Assembly (NCBI RefSeq): GCF_000281045.1
Contig: NW_008246092.1
Span: 436,596-500,595 of the forward strand
Source of the DNA: Saprolegnia diclina VS20
Taxonomy: Eukaryota > Oomycota > Saprolegniomycetes > Saprolegniales > Saprolegniaceae
DNA: 64,000 bases
Reading direction: 5' to 3'
Part shown: positions 33,750 to 46,135 of the stretch, one piece after another
How positions within the stretch are numbered: the first letter of the stretch is position 1
Layout: each line of letters opens with the position of its first letter
Program-made: the position numbers and the translations under genes
Notes under the pieces: model-generated
The model's database searches: none
What the model saw: only the letters and a program-made list of their open reading frames with translations
What the model was told of the DNA's origin: nothing

Positions 33750-36699
33750 ATGCACCAGCGCAAACAGCAGCCACCGACGCGCCCGCTGGCCGACGCCGTC
33801 GACCGTCCTAACGACGACGCCGTCAAGCCCGTACGCGCGTACTTTCTCAGTGCGTGGGCCATCGTTGCCTGGCTCTGCCTGCTCTACGGCTTTGTGTTTT
33901 GGCGACACACGTGGCTGCCGTCGCCCAAGGACGCGTCGATTCCGCTGACCGAGTTTTCAGAGGAGCGCGCCCGCCGCTTTCTCGAGGAGCTCCAGGCCAT
34001 CGAGGGCGGGTACCGGACGCTCGGCAGTGTTGCGAACGAGGTCGCGACGCCTGCGTGGCTCTTGCGCCACCTCGAAGCCTTCCAGGCGCAGTGCCACTCG
34101 CCGTGCAACATGGAGATCGAGGTACGTCGTCTTGTATCTTGCGTCTCATCGTACGACGTGGACGCAGGTGCAAAAGCCCGAGGGTGCGTTTGGCCTCAAT
34201 TTTCTTGCGCAATTTCAAAACATTTACGCCAACGTGACCAACGTGCTCGTGCGCCTCTCGGCGTCGCCCGAGGCGTCGCCGCCGAGCCTCCTCCTCTCGT
34301 CGCACTACGACGCAGCGATCGGCGCCGCGGCCGCGTCCGACGACGGCGTCAACATTGCCATCATGCTCGAGCTGCTCCAGAACGCAGTTGCGCGCCCACC
34401 GACAGCAACGGCGCTCGTCTTCAACTTTAACGGCGCCGAAGAGACGTTCCTTCAAGCGTCCCATGGCTTTATCACGCAGCATCCGTGGCGTGCGTCGGTG
34501 GCTGCGTTCCTCAACCTCGAAGCGGCGGGCGCCGGCGGGCGCGAGCTGCTCTTCCAGACTGGTAGCGACGTCCTGGCGATGGCGTATGCGCACGGCGCCC
34601 CGTACCCGCACGCGAGCACCATTGCCCAAGAAGTCTTTCAGGTACTACATAAGTCATCTCTTAGTTAGTTCAACACACGCATGGTCTAGTCGGGCGTGAT
34701 CCCGGGCGAGACCGACTACCGCACGTACACGGAGTACGGCGATGTGCCCGGCATGGACTTTGCGTACGTGGCCAATGGCTACGTGTACCACACGCCGCTC
34801 GACGACATTTCGCGCATCCAACTCGGCGCGATCCAGCGCTTTGGCGAGAACGTCCAGGGCACGATCGCGCAGCTCTTTGCGTCGCCAGCAACGCTGCGGT
34901 CCCTGGGCGCGCAGTCGTCGTTGGGCGGGCACATTTTCTTCGACGTCTTTGGCTACCGAACGCTGACGCTCTCGACAGAAGTGAGCACGTTCATCCACGC
35001 AGCCCTCGCGCTCTGCATGCTGCTGTACGTCGGCCTCGTTTCGCGCATTACGTGGCGCGAGAAGCTAGATGCGGTGCGCCTCTTGGTGCGCCTCTCGCTT
35101 GCGGGTCTTGGCACGGGCCTCCTCGTCGCGCTTGTGCTCTGCGCCTACGCGCCCATGAGCTGGTTCGCGTCGCCCACGACACGGCTCTGGGTCTTTGTGT
35201 TTCCGGTCGCAGCGGGCTTTCTGCACCAGCTGCCCACGGACGACGCGGTAGACACGATATACCCTTGCGCAAGCTGTACAAGCGAGAAGCGTAGGTGGCC
35301 CTGCGCTCGCTGGTCCAGCCGCTTGTCGAAGCGCAGAGCCTCATGTGGCTTCTTGTGATGGCGCTGCCCATGTTTGCCCGCGGCATCCAAAGCCTCTACC
35401 TCGTCATGGCCTGGGTACGTTGCCGTCGACGCGATGATGCTGCCGGCGGATAGAAGGACTCTGTCTGCGGTAGGTGATGTGCCCCCTTGCGGCTCAAGTT
35501 GTCGCGCAGTCGCTGCCGACGGGGTACTCGCCCCGTACGTTGTTCTTGCTTGTGATAGATGGTGGCAGTGGGTTATGGAGCACGGTGTAGGCGTCCACGC
35601 AGGCTTGCTGCTTGCCGGCATTGCTGTGCCGCTTTTGCACTCGGTGCAGATTTACATTGTTGCCCTGCAGGTGTTTATCCCGATCATGGGGCGCGCCGGC
35701 ACGTCGCTGCCGTCGGACCTTGTGGTTGCGCTGCTCATGGCGCTCCTCTCGCTCTTGACGCTCTCGGCGCTCACGCCCGTGCTCTGCTTTGTGCGCCCAC
35801 TGCACGCGGCGCACGCCAAGACGTCGGCCATTGCGCTCACGCTGCTGTGCATCTTTGTGGCGTGTGTCAGGTACGATTCGCTTGTCGCTGGACACGACTG
35901 TGATGACGCCCGTAGCAACCCGTACTCGACCGAGTGCCCGAAGCGCATCATCGTGCAGCACATTCACCGCAACTTTACGCAGCGCCCGGACGCCAACGAC
36001 GCCGGGCTCTGGGTCCTCGGCTTTGATTTTCAAGGCCTCGACCCGCTCCGAGCGGCGTTTGGCACGACACCGTGGGCGTTGGCCATGCACGCTCCGGTCC
36101 ACGATGCAGCGATTCCCGTGGTCTACGACAACTTTCCCTGGTAGCGTCCAATCGACTGATGGAGCATGTCATCATGACGTCGTCCAGGGTGTACCCAGTC
36201 GCCCCGGTCATGCCGCTCAAAAATACGTGGTATCTGCCGACGATGGATGCGCCGGTCTTTGCCGTGCCGACGCTGCTCGAGGTCGTCTCGTCGCGCGTGG
36301 ACCCAATGACGCGGCTGCGTCGGCTGCATTTGCACTTGTCGGGACCGTCCCAGATCAACATGTACATGGATGCGTCCCGCACCAAACTCGCATCGTGGTA
36401 CGTGATCCCCGCTGACAAAGCAAATGGCCGCATGCGATCGTAGGTCGCTCGGCAATGGCACGGACGGTGTCCCATCGCAGATTGACGATGTATACCTTTT
36501 CCAGTTCTCCACTGGGGGCCTCGCGCCGGCGTCGTTTCATTTCTGGGTCGACGTGGCGACGGACGGACCGATCGACGTGGCGTACTGCGGCCACTACTTG
36601 AACGGCACAACACCCGACCTTGCGACCGCCGCCAAGCTCTTGCCCGACTGGACTGCGCACACGACGTTTACATCGAGTTGGACGTTGACGCAACTGTAG
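33750..36699 (+). CDS. M28 zinc metallopeptidase, ERMP1-like multi-pass ER protein
   Basis: About eight exons, roughly 850 residues. It starts MHQRKQQPPTRPLADAVD. A first transmembrane helix (AWAIVAWLCLLYGFVFW) places the peptidase domain in the lumen. Metal and catalytic residues of family M28 are present: SSHYDAAIG (His, nearby Asp), SDDGVN (bridging Asp), NGAEETFLQ (catalytic/metal Glu pair), LNLEAAGAGG, and YHTPLDD (last His ligand). Then come several hydrophobic helices (FIHAALALCMLLYVGLV, GLLVALVLCAYAP, MALLSLLTLSALTPVLCFV) and a C-terminal soluble region ending SSWTLTQL, TAA-free TAG stop at 36697. ERMP1/Fxna-type enzymes process proteins in the ER. Introns of 45-60 nt include one at about 34121-34167. 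It ends 21 bp from the convergent TRAF-type gene. Confidence 0.85.
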
Positions 36700-36720
36700 G
36701 TTGAAACAACATCAAAACTT

Positions 36721-39700
36721 TCAAGGTTTCAACTGTGCAATGTCACGGGATAGCGTGGCGTTGGTGGTCGACGCGCGGCGGGGCAGAGGACTCTCCTCGG
36801 AGGTTGTCGTGGTGGTAACGGGTCGTCGCGGCGCCCGAGGTGGTGACAAGGGCGTACCCCGGCTGCATGCGGCGCTCGGTGTCGCTTCCTGGCGCTGCCG
36901 CGACCGCTGCACCATGGCCCGCTCGGCAAGCAAATGCGGCGCGTCGCAGTCGTGCGCGACGTGCCACTTGGCGTTGCGCTGGATGTACGACCGGCCACAG
37001 CCGTCGTTGGGGCACAGGACAAACCGGCACGAGCAGTGGAGCTTGCGATGCCGTGCGACGTCTTGGCGAATGACGAGCTCGCCGCAGCCGAACGGGCACT
37101 CGACCAGCTACACTCATGCATTCGCTGCCGGTCGCCAAAACACAAGAGCTCGCACCTCATGCTTGCGAACATACTCGGCAGCGAGGTCGTCCCGACGTTG
37201 TGCGACACGGCAGCGGTGGCCGCGCGACACCTTGTACGTGCGGCCGCAGCCCGGGGCGCGGCAGACGTCCATGCGCTTGGGGCATTCGCACCGAACATGA
37301 ATGTCCATCGCTGGCAGCGCGACTAGAGACAATATTGTGCATCGTACGGCATGTATGAGACACGACGTGTACCGTGAAGACCGCAGCCGAGACTGCACTC
37401 GCGGGACACTTGCCGCATCGCGTGCTTGTTGGCGAGGAAGTTGCGCCGCACGACGACCGCGCACATGTGACGTTGCCGGAACGACGGCGTCGGCGGGTCG
37501 CCGAGGCGCTGAAGCGTTGCCATCGTGTAGTGACTCCACGACGTGTTGAAGATGGGGACGCTAAGGCCATTTTGTGTTCCAAGTACGCATGAATGTGTCG
37601 ACGCACCGAGGCAAGTGGCCGCTCACGTCTTCGACGAACGGTCCCATGCCTTCTTCGAGCGTCCAATATGCTACTTCGCCATGACGACAGGCATACACAG
37701 GGCAGACATTACCTAGGAGCGTTGGGGCGAGCGCGAGCGTCGTTCGCATGGACGCCAAAAGCTCGGACGGGGTCCGCGTCGTCGACCAGTACCGAACTTC
37801 CTATGGTTTACCCACTTGACACATTGATAGAAACAAGCCGACTGGTTGTCGTTGGACCTGCAGATGACCGCGGAAGGCCTTTTCGGACGCGCCGAGCGTC
37901 TCCATCGGGAGGTGGAACGTGCCAGGGCGCTCGTCGACGACGGCGCCATCGAGCACAAGTTGCACCGAGGTTCTAACGCCACGTATGTATGCGTCATCGC
38001 GATGGCGTGTGTTACGCGGAGGCGTTGAGGGCCATGTGCACCCAGCGCTCCCGCGGGAGCTCGGCCTTGAAGCGCGCTTTCGTGTCGAACGTATGCAAAC
38101 CCACGCCGGCGCCAGCCACCATCTACGGCCAAGAAGAATGCTCCGACATCGTTCTGCAGCCAGCTACGTACGACGGCGTGGATGCCGGCGGCCTTGGACG
38201 CGGCGATGGTATGAAACCCGATCGGCGCCTGCGCAAGGGTCAGTGGGACGTCGACGTGTGCTGCGAGTTTGTCGTCGAGGCGACTGAGCTCCTTCCGCGC
38301 GTGCTTCAAGAAGCGCGCACTCTCGCGCACATCGGTGGGACGCGACCGCTCGTGGTCTTCGATCGCCTGCAGTAGCTGCAGGCGCTTCTTGATGAGCTTG
38401 GCATGGGGGGCTTCCTACATCGCAACTCAATCCCATACCCCATTTCACAAAAGTATCAAGCCAATATCAAGACAATAGCCACGTATCGTACGTTGGCTTT
38501 GGCCGTCGCGGCCGCGTTCTTGAGCGCTGCGAGCCAGTGCTCGACGTGCCCATACAAATCCAAGTCGGCTTTCGACCACGTTGGCTGGCGCAGCTGGGCT
38601 TGGACGCGCACTTGTTCCGAGAGCTACGGGTCTCGCCACGCCTGGGCACTCGCTAGTCCAAGAGACGTACGCTTGCGCGCTCGGCAATGTCGTTGATGGA
38701 CTGGACGAGCGTCGCGGCGTCCGAGACGAGCGAAAAGATGCGCGCATTGGCCTCGGCGATGATCGACTTGCAGCCCGAGATGCCTGCGAGAAGCTACAGA
38801 CCTCGAAGTCCATCGTTGACACACCTTCGTCGACGAGCTGGGCTTGGGTCTGTAGTCGCGTCAGTTCGCCGTTGTCTTCATTGTCTGCTTGAAGCATGAG
38901 CAAGCGACCGATGTATGCATGCGTACGCTTCTTACGCAGCACAACCGTCTTGATCTGCTCTTTCAGTGCCTTCTCGTCGGCAATGCAGCCGTCGAGGCGT
39001 GGAAGCGTCTCTCGCAGCGTCGCTTGCCACCGCAGTGCGTCAGCCATAAAGTGCAGCACATCGTCGGCCTTGGAGAAGAGGTGGACCCAGAACTCGGCGC
39101 ACCACGGCGGCTTGCGGTCGTCGCCGCCATCGATGCGGACGTAGCCCTGTCGCGCGCCAAAGCGAAGCACGGCCCGCGCCTCGGGCGACACGTTGACGTC
39201 CTCGTGGATCTACTCGTGTCATTCTCTCGGCTCCATCATCCTCGTATGTACATGGCGATCCCGAAACTTGAGCGTCGCTTTGCAGCCGTGGATAGCGTTG
39301 GCACAGGGAACGAGACGTGCAGGACAGGACACCCGCGTGTGCTGCGGCAGCTTGCGCAAAGCCACTTCGTCGCCACACTCGCGGCACTGCGCGGGGCCGT
39401 CCTTGATCGCCGCTAGCAACCTGATCAGCTAGAGCTACGAGGGTGACCGTATACCAAGCTTGGCGAGCTCGTGCCGACCGATCGTTACGATGCACACAGT
39501 GCTTATGTGCTCGGCGAACGCTCCGACGGGCACCCACTCGCGGCACCCGAGCTAGTGAAGAAGTGACTCAACTCCCTGTCTCAATAGTGACGAACGGGCC
39601 AGTTGGGACACTGCCGCTCGCGCATCAAGCACGCGTCTTCCTTGTGGTCCGTCAGGTGACGCTACGAACCATGCAGTATCGTCGTCTCGGTGCTTGGTTG

Positions 39701-40548
39701 CATTGCTGGGACGACCGACCTTTTTCACGGGCTCGTTGCACCAGTCGCAGGGGACCACCTCGTTGACGGTCTTGGACGCTTCAAGCACCGCTGCCTTGTG
39801 CTTGGCGACGCGGCACGCTGTAGCCAAGTGGCGCTACACCGCTTTCGAGACGACGCATTTTTACCCAAGAGAGACGAGTACCTCCAGGTCCTGATACACA
39901 ATGTGCATCTCGGAGCAGCCCTCCGACGCGTGCGGGCAGGGCACTTGCCGCAAAGCGCACTCGAGCGCCACGTGCGCAGCCAGGAGCCGCAGCGACACCT
40001 CGACCTCGCACGCCAGACAGCACACGGAGAGCGTCGCCTTGATGTGGTGGGCGTCCAAAAGCTGCTGTGTGTGGCGGTAGACGAGACACGCCGAGAGTTC
40101 GTGCGCGTGGAGCTCGTGGGCTGACACGATGGCGTCGCACCCGTGGTGAGGGCACGCAATGAGACGGTGCGAGCACTCGACAGCCTGCGCGTCATCAGCG
40201 AATGCCACTCGCTGCGTGTGAATACCTGGTGGTGCTTGAGCTGACGCAGCGCCACGTCATGGCCGCAGCTGCACAAGATGTGGTCCTCGACCTTACGTGG
40301 CGGCTTCTACGGCAAAGATAGGATGCTGCAAACGACGTGAAGGCAAGCACCTTGGTCGGCGACGCAAGCGGCGAGCGCTGCAGCGCCGACGTCGACTGGC
40401 ACCGGCGCTGAGCCTTGTTGAGCAGGAGCGATCGCTGGGCGTCAATCTCTTGGATCGACCGCCATAAGGTCGTCTCGCGCGACGGTAGCTTGGCAGGGCT
40501 CCACTGCACGCCGACTTTGGGCAGCACGACGCTGGGCTCGGCGGCCAT
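36721..40548 (-). CDS. TRAF-type zinc-finger protein with central lectin-like domain
   Basis: Long intron-rich gene of about 1,050 residues read from MAAEPSVVLPKVGVQW at 40548. The N-terminal third has several TRAF-type finger units (CSCGHDVALRQLKHH; CSHRLIACPHHGCDAIVSAH; VPCPHASEGCSEMH; CRECGDEVALRKLPQHTRVSC; CANAIHGCKATL). The middle has ARAVLRFGARQGYVRIDGGD with EFWVHLF, then coiled coils, then RWVHMALNAS with NLVLDGAVV, together resembling a concanavalin A/LamG-type sandwich. The C-terminal part again has finger pairs (ECSLGCGL, CRAPGCGRTYK, FGCGELVIRQDVARHRKLHC, CPNDGCGRSYI) and a Ser/Pro/Thr tail ending RDIAQLKP. Such proteins are abundant in protists; an adaptor role is inferred. Joining of all exons into one gene is likely but not proven around 38.0 and 38.5 kb. 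Confidence 0.65.
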
Positions 40549-40652
40549 GTTAACCGCCGTTTCAGCAAACTCTATACTCTCAGAATATAAGAATATTGTA
40601 TTATGAATAAAAGACAAATAAGAAAATGCAAACAAGACAGATTAGTAGTAGT

Positions 40653-42777
40653 TTAAGGGCGCTCAAGGTTGTTGAGCTCCGGCTGGAGCATCTCCTCGAC
40701 GATGCACTCGACGTGCGCGGCGAGTTCGGCCGCGACGTCGTCACGGGTCATGCCGAGGCGGCCGGGCGACTCGCAGTAGTACTTGAGCTTGGGCTCCGTC
40801 CCGCTCGTGCGGAGCGTTGCGACGACACCGTTCTTGAACGAGTACGTGATCATCTCGCTCGAGGACGAGACCGGGAGCACTAGTATCAGACCATAGTATG
40901 AGTCTTCCACAATGAATGCAATGGCACAACGTACGCGCCACGTTGTCGTCCTGGTCGCTGTCAAAGCCCGTCGTGAGGTCGCGGATGCCCGCGATCGGGT
41001 ACTTGCCGACCGCGTGCCAGTACTTGCCGTCGTTGCGGAGACGCGCAAAGATCTTGCGGATCGTTGCCGCATCGTAGCACTTGACGTAGTGGTTCTGCGT
41101 CACATACGGGCCGTACGTCGCGTACAGCTCTTGCAAGTGGGCGTGGACCGACTTGCCCTGCTTCTTGAGCTAAGCACACATGGGTGAGCCTTCGACTGTA
41201 TCAATGTATCAAGATATCAGCAATATACCTGCTGGGCCATTTCGGCAAAGACGGCCGCGGCGCAGACGCCGTCCTTGTCCTTGACGACGGACCCGACGCA
41301 GAACCCGATGGCTTCTTCGAACGAGAAGAGGACGGTCTTGCCCTGCGCGCGGAGATCGCTCGTGGCGTTGCCCATCCATTTGAAGCCCGTGAGCGTCTCG
41401 ACAAAGTGAAAGCCTTCCTTGCGCGCGACCGCACGGAGCATCTTGGACGAGACTGTCGACGCGATGACGTACAAATTGTCCTTGTCCGCGTCCGGGTGCG
41501 CGAGCATGTGCTGCGTGTACTCCCAGTGGCCGAGAAGCGTCCCGATCTCGTTGCCCGTGTAGACGTACCACTGACCCGACGGCAGCTGCTCGGCGACGGC
41601 CAAGCGGTCAGCGTCCGGGTCGTTGGCCAACACGAGCGAGCAACCCTCCCTAATCGATAAAAACATGAGAAAACTTGGTCGAAAAAGGGTCGTCGGTACC
41701 GCTCGGCGGTCTCAAAGCTGAGTTGGAGCGCGCCCTTGCCCTCTTCCGGGTTGGGGAACGCGACCGTCGGGAACTCGGGGTCCGGGAGCAGCTGCGCCTC
41801 GACCGGCGTGTACGCCGGGAGGTTGAAGGCCGCAAAGGAGCGGCTCGTGAAGGCGTGGCCGACACCGTGCATGGCCGTGTACGCGACCTTGACGTGGATG
41901 TCGGCGTCCGAGTTCTCGGCTGTGTAGCGCGAGAGCGCACCGACAGCTTCAAAGTAGAGCGTGCTCAGCTCCTCGGTCGGGTCCACACAGAGCTCGTGGT
42001 CGCGGACAGCGGCAATGTCGTACGACTGCCACGGCGCGAGGTTCTCAACAATGCTCGTAGCAATGAGCTCGTCATGGGGCGGGATGATCTGGCTGCCGTT
42101 GGCACCGTAGACCTTGTAGCCGTTGTCGGCCTTGGGGTTGTGCGACGCCGTGACCATGATACCAGCGACGCAGTGCTTCTGGTCGACGGCAAAGGGCTAC
42201 AAACAGCACATGAGCCTCCACAGACGGCGCGAGAGGTTCAACGTACGACGAGGGGCGTCGCGACAAAACCCTTGTAAAGGTACACCTTGAAGCCGCGCGA
42301 GACGGCGACGGCGGCGCTGTAGAGCGCAAAGTTTTCCGAGTTGAGCGTACCGCTGCTGCGGTGGTCGTAGCCGATCGCGATACCGCGGGCCTGCGCCTCC
42401 TCAGCACCGTACGTCGTCTCGAGGTACTTGCAGAGACCCTGCATCGTCTGGATGATGACCAAGTCGTTCATGCACACCGTGCCTAAAGCCAGAGGCATGA
42501 GCATCTATGAGGACGCACTTTGCATCGCGTACCCGAGCCCATGGCGGCGCGGAGGCCGGCCGTGCCAAATTCGAGGCGCTTCTCGAGCTTCTGGCGCAGC
42601 GCAGCCACGTTTTCCGTGTCGAGGAGGGCCTGGATCTCGGCCTTCGTGCCTTCGTTGACGTCCCACTCGACCCACTGCTGGCCGGCTTCCATCCATTGCT
42701 ACATGCCCAAGCAGCCTCGCATGAGCCCTCGGCGGCGATCGGCGGCGAAGGCGACGTACCGCGTCGTCAGCTTGCAT
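40653..42777 (-). CDS. PGM2: Phosphoglucomutase/phosphopentomutase (PGM2-type)
   Basis: About seven exons, 600 residues. A tiny first exon (MQADDA, ATG at 42777) joins QWMEAGQQWVEWD across a GTACGT...TGTAG intron. All alpha-D-phosphohexomutase signatures are present: FGTAGLRAAMG, the active-site serine loop TASHNPKADNGYK, the magnesium loop NDPDADRLAVAE, the sugar-specificity loop SFEEAIGF, and the phosphate-binding loop RTSGTEPKLKYY. These, with the N-terminal helix order, match the PGM2/PGM2L1 branch (glucose-1-phosphate and ribose-1-phosphate interconversion) rather than PGM1. Cytosolic. Ends NNLERP, TAA at 40653. The promoter side has two exact ATCCGGAT elements 60-95 bp upstream of the ATG. 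Confidence 0.92.
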
Positions 42778-43625
42778 CCTGTGTGCTCTTGTGTGTAAAT
42801 TCACTTTTGAGTGCTCGAGGGCTTGTCGACGGAAGATTTCATCCGGATAGATCACCCAACCATCCGGATCGCAGCCATCGGCGCACCCAATTGTTGAAGG
42901 TGCGCTTGCGACGCGCCGAGAAAAACGCACCGACTTCCGCGCAGTCAGTGGAAAAGCGCACCCAAGTCGCAGTGTACGTGGCTGCATGGCCAGGCGACCG
43001 GGGCGCCACGCGCCTGACGTGATGCGGCCGTAGGTGCAAACCGCAGTGTCCTTGAACTTGGACCGCCTGCATAAAGACACGGCAGGAACAGCAGCTTCAG
43101 ATATTCGCTCGAGAGGACAAGCGAGACGCTACGGAAGCAGTATCTGGATGGGTGCGTGGTAAATGCACTTCATGCGGCCATAGAAACGTGGCGTTGTCGA
43201 CGACACCGTCGGCACAAGACCTTTGGCGCAGGGTACGCACGCAAGAGGCCCTTGCTGATTCTCTACGCGATGCGCCCGTTGTCGAGACGCGAGTTCGCCA
43301 TGGCAGGTTTACATACATCGCGCCACAGGACGCACAAGAACGGGCGATAGAGCTGTCGAAGCTGCGCCGGCTGCCCGCGCGGTGGCGCACGCTGGCACGT
43401 GGCAAGCCACGACGACAGCACACACTTGGGACGGGCAGTTTGAAGTTGAAGTCTTGAAGGGACATGCGCCGCGGTGCGTGATCTGAAACAGGTGCGCTTT
43501 CTCGGCGCTCCGCGCTCCGGGACACCCAATTTTCGGATAAGTTTTGCATTCGATTAAGTTCGTTTGCGACAAAAGATACTTTATCGAGAATCCCCAACAT
43601 CCGCTCGAATCTTCCGAGGACCACC
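42778..43625. promoter_or_regulatory. Divergent region of PGM2 and BCAS3-like genes with ATCCGGAT pair
   Basis: 848 bp between divergent genes. Two exact ATCCGGAT palindromes (42841-42848 and 42862-42869) lie close to the PGM2 start. A related TTCGGATAAG (43532-43541) lies about 90 bp before the BCAS3-like ATG. The middle part (43.05-43.46 kb) has a plus-strand frame with coding-like composition, listed separately. Confidence 0.55.
43048..43457 (+). CDS. Possible small gene or last exon, unresolved
   Basis: A plus-strand open stretch has good GC3 and natural amino-acid composition (KTRQEQQLQIFAREDKRD, DLWRRVRTQEALADSLRD, DAQERAIELSKLRRLPARW) and stops at TGA 43455. No in-frame Met or clear upstream exon is found, so the start is unknown. 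The opposite strand is also open for a long way, so this may be chance. No family recognised. Confidence 0.3.
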
Positions 43626-46099
43626 ATGACCGAGACCAAGGCCGCGAATGGCGGGATGCTGGAGGAGTGGACGTCGTACTTCTTCCCGTCGCCGGCCAAG
43701 GCGTCGCAGGTGACCTGCCTCGAGTTCTTCCAGCGCCCATCGACCGGCACGACGCTGCTCTGCCAGGCCGTGCCCCATCGCTTTGGCGTCTTTGATGCAA
43801 CGACGATGGCGCTCGTAGGCAGCGACGCTATATGCATGGATGCGTACAATGCATGCTCCTAGGTGGGCCAAGAGCACCCGCTGAGCGCGCCCGTCCGCCT
43901 TATCCGCTTTATGGACGCTGCGCCGTGTACGCCGCTTGCCCATGATCCCGCCTCATGCTTGCGGCGTAGATACGTCGCTGCCGAGCTTGCTCTTGGTCTC
44001 GACGCGCATTTGCGTCTTCTCGCTCGAGCGCCAAGCGTACGCGTCTCTAACGTCCCAGCCATCACGATTCGATTTGCGCATGCATTAGGGTTGTGCACGA
44101 GGTCGTGGGGCCCATGGCTGCCAAGGACGTTCTCGACGTTCGCGTCAACGACCATGTACTCACGATCTTATCCCCCCGCGTGCTTCATCTCTTTGACCGG
44201 CGCGCCAACTTTGCGCTGCAAGGTACACCATTGTTTGCTTTGCAGAGCGGGAACCCGCATGCGTCGAGTAGCGACAATTCCGACGACTGCGGATGCCATG
44301 GCCCTTGGGCCTCGCTGGCTTGCGTTCCCGTCAGCGCTCGACGAACGCCACGCGAGTGGCTTTGCCGCGTCGTCCACCGCGACCTTTACCGCGCGCGACG
44401 ACTACTCGCTCACCAACGTGGCCCAAGGCGTGGCCTCGAGTCTTTACTTTCTCTCGCAGGTACATCTTATCGACGCGTCGACGTCACGTCATGACGGCGC
44501 GTAGGTCGGCCGCAAGTCCCTCGCGACGTCGTTTGCAGCGACATCGGACGAGGTACGCCGTTGTATCAATCTTTCAACCTCTCAACTCTACAGACGCGCG
44601 ACGTCGGGAGCGTCGTCGTGCACGATGTGGTCACCGGTGCCAACCGCATCCAGTTCAAGGCGCACGACTCGCCCATCACAACGCTGACGTTCGACCCAAG
44701 CGGCCTGCTGCTCGTGACGTCGTCACAGAAAGGGCAGACGCTGCACGTGCACCGGCTCCTCGGCGACGACCATGTGCTCTTGTACAAGCTCCAGCGCGGC
44801 ATCACGTACGCGCGCATTCACCACGTGAGCATCGCAGTCGACGCCAAGTGGATCGCGGTCACGTCGCTGCGCGGCACGACCCACGTGTACATATTCCTGA
44901 TACATTGATACATACCACAGCATGCGAGTAGGTATGCGATCTGGCCCCAGGGCGGACCCGTCGACGGCCACTGCCATGCCGAGATGGACTATGACGACGC
45001 GCGCCAGGTCGCCGCGTCGAAAGCAGTCGCGGTTCTCGAGCAGCAGGCGCGGGACCTCGGCCGACCGAGTTGGTCGACAGAGAAGATCCAGTCGCTCGTG
45101 CGACTGCGGCACACGACGCCAATGAACAGCACGTCGGCGACGTTCCAGTACGACGACGACGACCTCCCGGCACTGCACTTGCAGTGCCAGTGGGGACTTG
45201 ACAACACTCTGTTTGTCGCAAACGCCGGCACGCTCAAGACGATGCGGCTCCACCCCAAGCTCTCTCTGCTTGAAAATCAAAGCTTTGCACTCTCGGCCGA
45301 GCTCACGCAACTGCAGAGCATCGATCTGGAGCACCGAGCGACGCATCCCGTGGCTCACGACGGGACGCCACCGCCGTCCACGCCGGCGCCTTCCAGTGTC
45401 GAAGTCAAGACGCACCACCGTCCGAGCATCCCGCTCTGGGCGCACCCCAAGGTAGGTCTTTTGGGACGTCGTGACGCGCGCGACGTCGACGTAGATTACG
45501 TTTCGCGCCGTTCGACGTGCCGATGGCTCGTCGCGCGTGCTGAACGTGCGACGTCTGGGGCCGGTGCCGCTGCCGACGGACGCCGCCGACAAGGTGCACG
45601 AGCGCGTCACGCAGGGCGAAAGCCCCGTGTTCGACGGCGCTTCCAAGCCCAAGAAGCATACCGTGGTGCCAACGCTCGACTTGGCGGGTACACATACGAT
45701 CCGAGGTAGCCGCCGCTCCATGTCGTATCCTACTAGCGTCGATCTCCAAGGCGGTGCAGAGCAGCGTCGAGATTGCACCGATGGACGACCATGGCCTCGA
45801 CGCGAGCGTGCAGTGTACGACCTCGACGACCTCGAGTCATTCCCGACTGTACCTTCCAACTAGCGCTCAACCTTGCCCAGATCCAAGACACCTATTTTGC
45901 CAGTCCGCCGTTGGCACCGCTCGACGTACCCGACCTTGTGAGCGTCCACGTCCTCCCGCCTGTGCTCGCGGACAGCCGCACGCCGGTCGACGAGCCGTTT
46001 GAGGAGATTTCGGCCGAGAGCTCGTCGGCGGACGACGCTGTCGCGCCACCGAAAGCGAGATCCAAGGGGCGCCGGACTAGCAAGGTGAAGGCCAAGTAA
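43626..46099 (+). CDS. BCAS3: BCAS3-like WD40 protein
   Basis: About eleven exons, roughly 640 residues, starting MTETKAANGGMLEEWTSYFF. WD40-type blades occur throughout (NDHVLTILSPRVLHLFDRR; VVVHDVVTGANRIQFKAHD; ITTLTFDPSGLLLVTSSQKG). Diagnostic for BCAS3 is the run of HVHRLLG, LYKLQRGITYARIHHVSIA and AKWIAVTSLRGTTHVY, followed after an intron by YAIWPQGGPVDGH. The C-terminal half holds the BCAS3 domain and a Lys/Arg-rich end (RSKGRRTSKVKAK, TAA). BCAS3 with PHAF1/C16orf70 binds phosphoinositides at autophagosome formation sites, and in animals it also affects cytoskeleton and cell polarity. Introns of about 45-60 nt are typical of the window. Ends 36 bp from the convergent formimidoylglutamase. 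Confidence 0.85.
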
Positions 46100-46135
46100 C
46101 GCATCAAGAGGGCCGTGCTCGTTCATCATGGTGTG

